From: DASQDN01 sp035630195
GTDB taxonomy: Bacteria > Acidobacteriota > Terriglobia > Bryobacterales > Bryobacteraceae
DNA: 9,301 nt
Direction: 5' to 3'
Assembly: GCA_035630195.1 (NCBI GenBank)
Contig: DASQLD010000233.1
Span: 1-9,301 of the forward strand
Of the stretch, positions 7,249-9,301 are shown in pieces. The notes under the pieces are model-generated. The model searched no databases. It was given only the letters and a program-made list of their open reading frames with translations, and had not been told where the DNA came from. Every line of letters begins with the position of its first letter. The stretch's first letter is position 1. A program made the position numbers and the translations under genes.

Positions 7249-9301
7249 ATGATTGTTTTGAAAGTCTTAGCCGCACTTTTGCTGATTACGTTGACTGCCG
7301 CGACGTCCGTCGCCAAGACCCGCAAAGGGGAGGATTTCCTAAAGAAAGGGAGGGATGCGGAAGTCCGCAAACAGTGGGAGACTGCCCTCGATTTTTACGA
7401 AAAAGCGATGCTTGAGGATCCAGCCGACGCCGCTTACCAGCTTGCGGCGAAGCGCGTCAGATTCCAGGCAGCGATGGCCCGCGTCGATGCCGGACAAAAA
7501 TTGCGAAAGGCTGGCCAGCTGGAAGAGGCCGTGGTCGAATTCCAGAAAGCGTATGCAATCGATCCTGCCAACGGGATGGCTGAGCAGGAAGTGAAACGCA
7601 CGAAAGAAATGCTGGAGCGCGAGAAAAACCCCGGCGGTCAAGCGGCTACTCCCCAGGAGCGAGGGCTTACGCCGGCGGAGAAAGCGCAAAAGAATATCGA
7701 AGAGAAGGTCTCTCGGATCATGGCGGCCCCGGAACTCAAGCCAATCAATCCGCAGCTCACCAGCTTGAAGATGAACAACCAGCCGGTTCGCGTGCTCTAC
7801 GAGACAGTGGGCAAGTTAGCAGGGATCAACGTCGTCTTCGATCCCGAGTACCAACCACCGCCCGGCAAATCTAACTTCACCATCGATCTCTCCAACACAA
7901 CCCTCGAAGAGGCTCTCGATTACATCGGCATTCAAACAAAATCCTACTGGAAACCGCTATCTTCAAACACGATCTTCGTCACCAACGACAACGTCACCAA
8001 ACGCCGCGACTATGAAGACTATGTCGTCAAGGTTTTCTACGTCAAGAACGTCAACTCCATTCAGGAGCTTCAGGAAATCTCGACCACCATCCGCTCCGTG
8101 ACAGAAATCCGCAGGGCCTTCGCCTACAACGCTCAGTACGCAATTCTCGTGCGCGGCACTGCCGATCAAGTCGCGTTAGCCGAGAAGCTGATTCTCGACC
8201 TTGACAAGCCGAAATCCGAAGTCGTGATTGACGTCGTAGTGATGGAAGCGAATCGGCGGCGTGTCCGCGACTTGTACGCCACAATCACCACCGGTGGCGT
8301 TCCCGGAATTAATGTTCCGATCGTCTATGGCCCGACTATTCCTCCCTCCGGGACCAATGGAGGCACTGACGGGGACGGCGACGGTGACGGCACAGGCACG
8401 ATTGGCGCCATCGCGCTGAACAAAATCAAAAGCATAGGAATCGGCGACTTCACGACGGTTGTTCCCGGCCTTCTAATAAAGGCTCTCCTGACAGACGACC
8501 AGACACGTGTTATTCAACAGCCGCAAGTCCGAGCCGTTGAGATGCAGAAGGCGTCATTGAAGATCGGCGACCGTATCCCGTATGCGTCGGGAAGCTTTCA
8601 ACCGGGTGTCGGCGGTGGCGTGGGACTGAATCCACTCGTCAGCACGCAGTTCAACTTTGCGGATGTCGGCGTCAACGTCGACATCACACCGAAAGTGCAT
8701 GGTCGTGACGAGATATCGCTGCATATCGAACTGGAAATCTCAAACGTGAGCTCTCGCGTGGAGATCGGTGGTGTTTCCCAACCAGTCATCAGTCAGAAGA
8801 AGATCGTCCACGATATCCGGATCAGAGAAGGAGAGGTCAACCTCCTGGGCGGCCTATTGCAAACGCAGGACAGCAAGAGCATCGGTGGCTTGCCTTGGCT
8901 CGCAGAACTTCCGGTGCTCGGCCGATTTTTTGGGAGCCATCATGAGGAGAACAGCCGTGGAGAATTGATGATCGCCTTGGTTCCCCATGTAGTGCGTTCT
9001 GCGGAGCTGACCGATGTCAACCTTCGTGCCGTTAACGCAGGAAGCGATCAGAATGTGAAGCTGAACTACACACCTCGGCCGCTGCTGGTGACCACACCGA
9101 CGCCTGCCCCGGCGGCTCCCGCTCCTGGTGCTCCAGCCGAGCCGGCGAAACCTGCCATGCCGAGATTGATCTTCAATCCAGGGTCTGCCACGGTTCAGCT
9201 CAACGCGCCGGTGTCGGTGCAGCTAGTGCTTGAGAACGTCACAGATCTCTACTCAACGCCAGTAAAGCTGACCTTCGATCCCAAGATTCTCAAGCTCACT
9301 G
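7249..9301 (+). CDS. GspD/PilQ-family secretin with cohesin-like C-terminus, 3'-truncated
   Basis: The frame is open from ATG 7249 (in-frame TAG at 7237) to the window end, giving 684 residues. The protein should form an outer-membrane secretin ring for type II secretion or type IV pili. Residues 1-22 are a signal peptide (cleavage near SVA|K). TPR-like helices follow (about 28-122), then an STN/N0-like domain (about 165-248), an N1-like domain (about 255-320) and the secretin domain (about 325-585). The secretin domain carries LLTDDQTRVIQQPQVR, KIGDRIPY and the signature GLPWLAELPVLGRFF. A Pro/Ala-rich linker (611-637) leads to a beta-rich segment starting RLIFNPGSATVQL with VKLTFDPKILKLT, which resembles the start of a cohesin domain, an architecture I associate with acidobacterial secretins. 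The N-terminal TPR-like part is unusual for GspD or PilQ. No good SD is seen. Whether it serves secretion or pili depends on downstream genes outside the window. Confidence 0.92.
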   Translation, partial: MIVLKVLAALLLITLTAATSVAKTRKGEDFLKKGRDAEVRKQWETALDFYEKAMLEDPADAAYQLAAKRVRFQAAMARVDAGQKLRKAGQLEEAVVEFQKAYAIDPANGMAEQEVKRTKEMLEREKNPGGQAATPQERGLTPAEKAQKNIEEKVSRIMAAPELKPINPQLTSLKMNNQPVRVLYETVGKLAGINVVFDPEYQPPPGKSNFTIDLSNTTLEEALDYIGIQTKSYWKPLSSNTIFVTNDNVTKRRDYEDYVVKVFYVKNVNSIQELQEISTTIRSVTEIRRAFAYNAQYAILVRGTADQVALAEKLILDLDKPKSEVVIDVVVMEANRRRVRDLYATITTGGVPGINVPIVYGPTIPPSGTNGGTDGDGDGDGTGTIGAIALNKIKSIGIGDFTTVVPGLLIKALLTDDQTRVIQQPQVRAVEMQKASLKIGDRIPYASGSFQPGVGGGVGLNPLVSTQFNFADVGVNVDITPKVHGRDEISLHIELEISNVSSRVEIGGVSQPVISQKKIVHDIRIREGEVNLLGGLLQTQDSKSIGGLPWLAELPVLGRFFGSHHEENSRGELMIALVPHVVRSAELTDVNLRAVNAGSDQNVKLNYTPRPLLVTTPTPAPAAPAPGAPAEPAKPAMPRLIFNPGSATVQLNAPVSVQLVLENVTDLYSTPVKLTFDPKILKLT
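8356..8400 (+). repeat. Asp-Gly repeat segment inside the secretin domain
   Basis: Residues 370-384 of the secretin read NGGTDGDGDGDGTGT, encoded by imperfect 6-base GAC-GGN units. The segment follows a Pro-rich loop (GPTIPP) and lies where secretins have a variable gate or lip loop. Such Asp-Gly runs can bind calcium or simply be flexible, and six-base units can expand or contract without changing frame. Confidence 0.7.

Overview
The window looks like a piece of a chromosome from an Acidobacteriota bacterium, probably of the Solibacter/Bryobacter type. This is an inference from gene content, not from a database match: multiheme cytochromes fused to TPR repeats, a membrane-anchored winged-helix regulator, and a secretin with a TPR-like N-terminus and a cohesin-like C-terminus are all typical of that group. 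GC content is moderately high, coding density is very high, and no mobile element, CRISPR array, rRNA or tRNA is visible.

Left part (2-2694, + strand): two tandem paralogous genes for exported multiheme cytochrome c / TPR proteins. The first is cut by the window edge and retains only its last CXXCH heme site plus about seven TPRs. The second is complete, with seven CXXCH sites and about four TPRs. They are 2 nt apart and should be co-transcribed.

Middle (2676-7134, - strand): four genes run leftward in the order smpB (trans-translation), pepA (leucyl aminopeptidase, M17), ada (alkylation-damage response) and a ToxR-like single-pass membrane regulator. smpB and pepA are 3 nt apart. The regulator's 3' end overlaps the cytochrome gene tail-to-tail by 19 nt. 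The ada gene is the most unusual item. It is full length apart from a -1 frameshift in a run of eight G residues, and its upstream region carries an exact match to the E. coli-type Ada-binding pattern AAT-N6-GCAA. Between ada and the regulator there is an extended -10-like element flanked by an 8-bp inverted repeat, which looks like a private promoter/operator.

Right part (7135-9301): a 114-bp divergent intergenic region with a 16-bp near-palindrome separates smpB from a + strand GspD/PilQ-family secretin gene. The secretin gene runs off the window end just inside a cohesin-like domain.

No wholly new system is evident. The best leads are the G-tract in ada together with its apparently intact Ada box, the operator-like repeat before the membrane regulator, the tandem cytochrome/TPR pair, and the Asp-Gly run inside the secretin.
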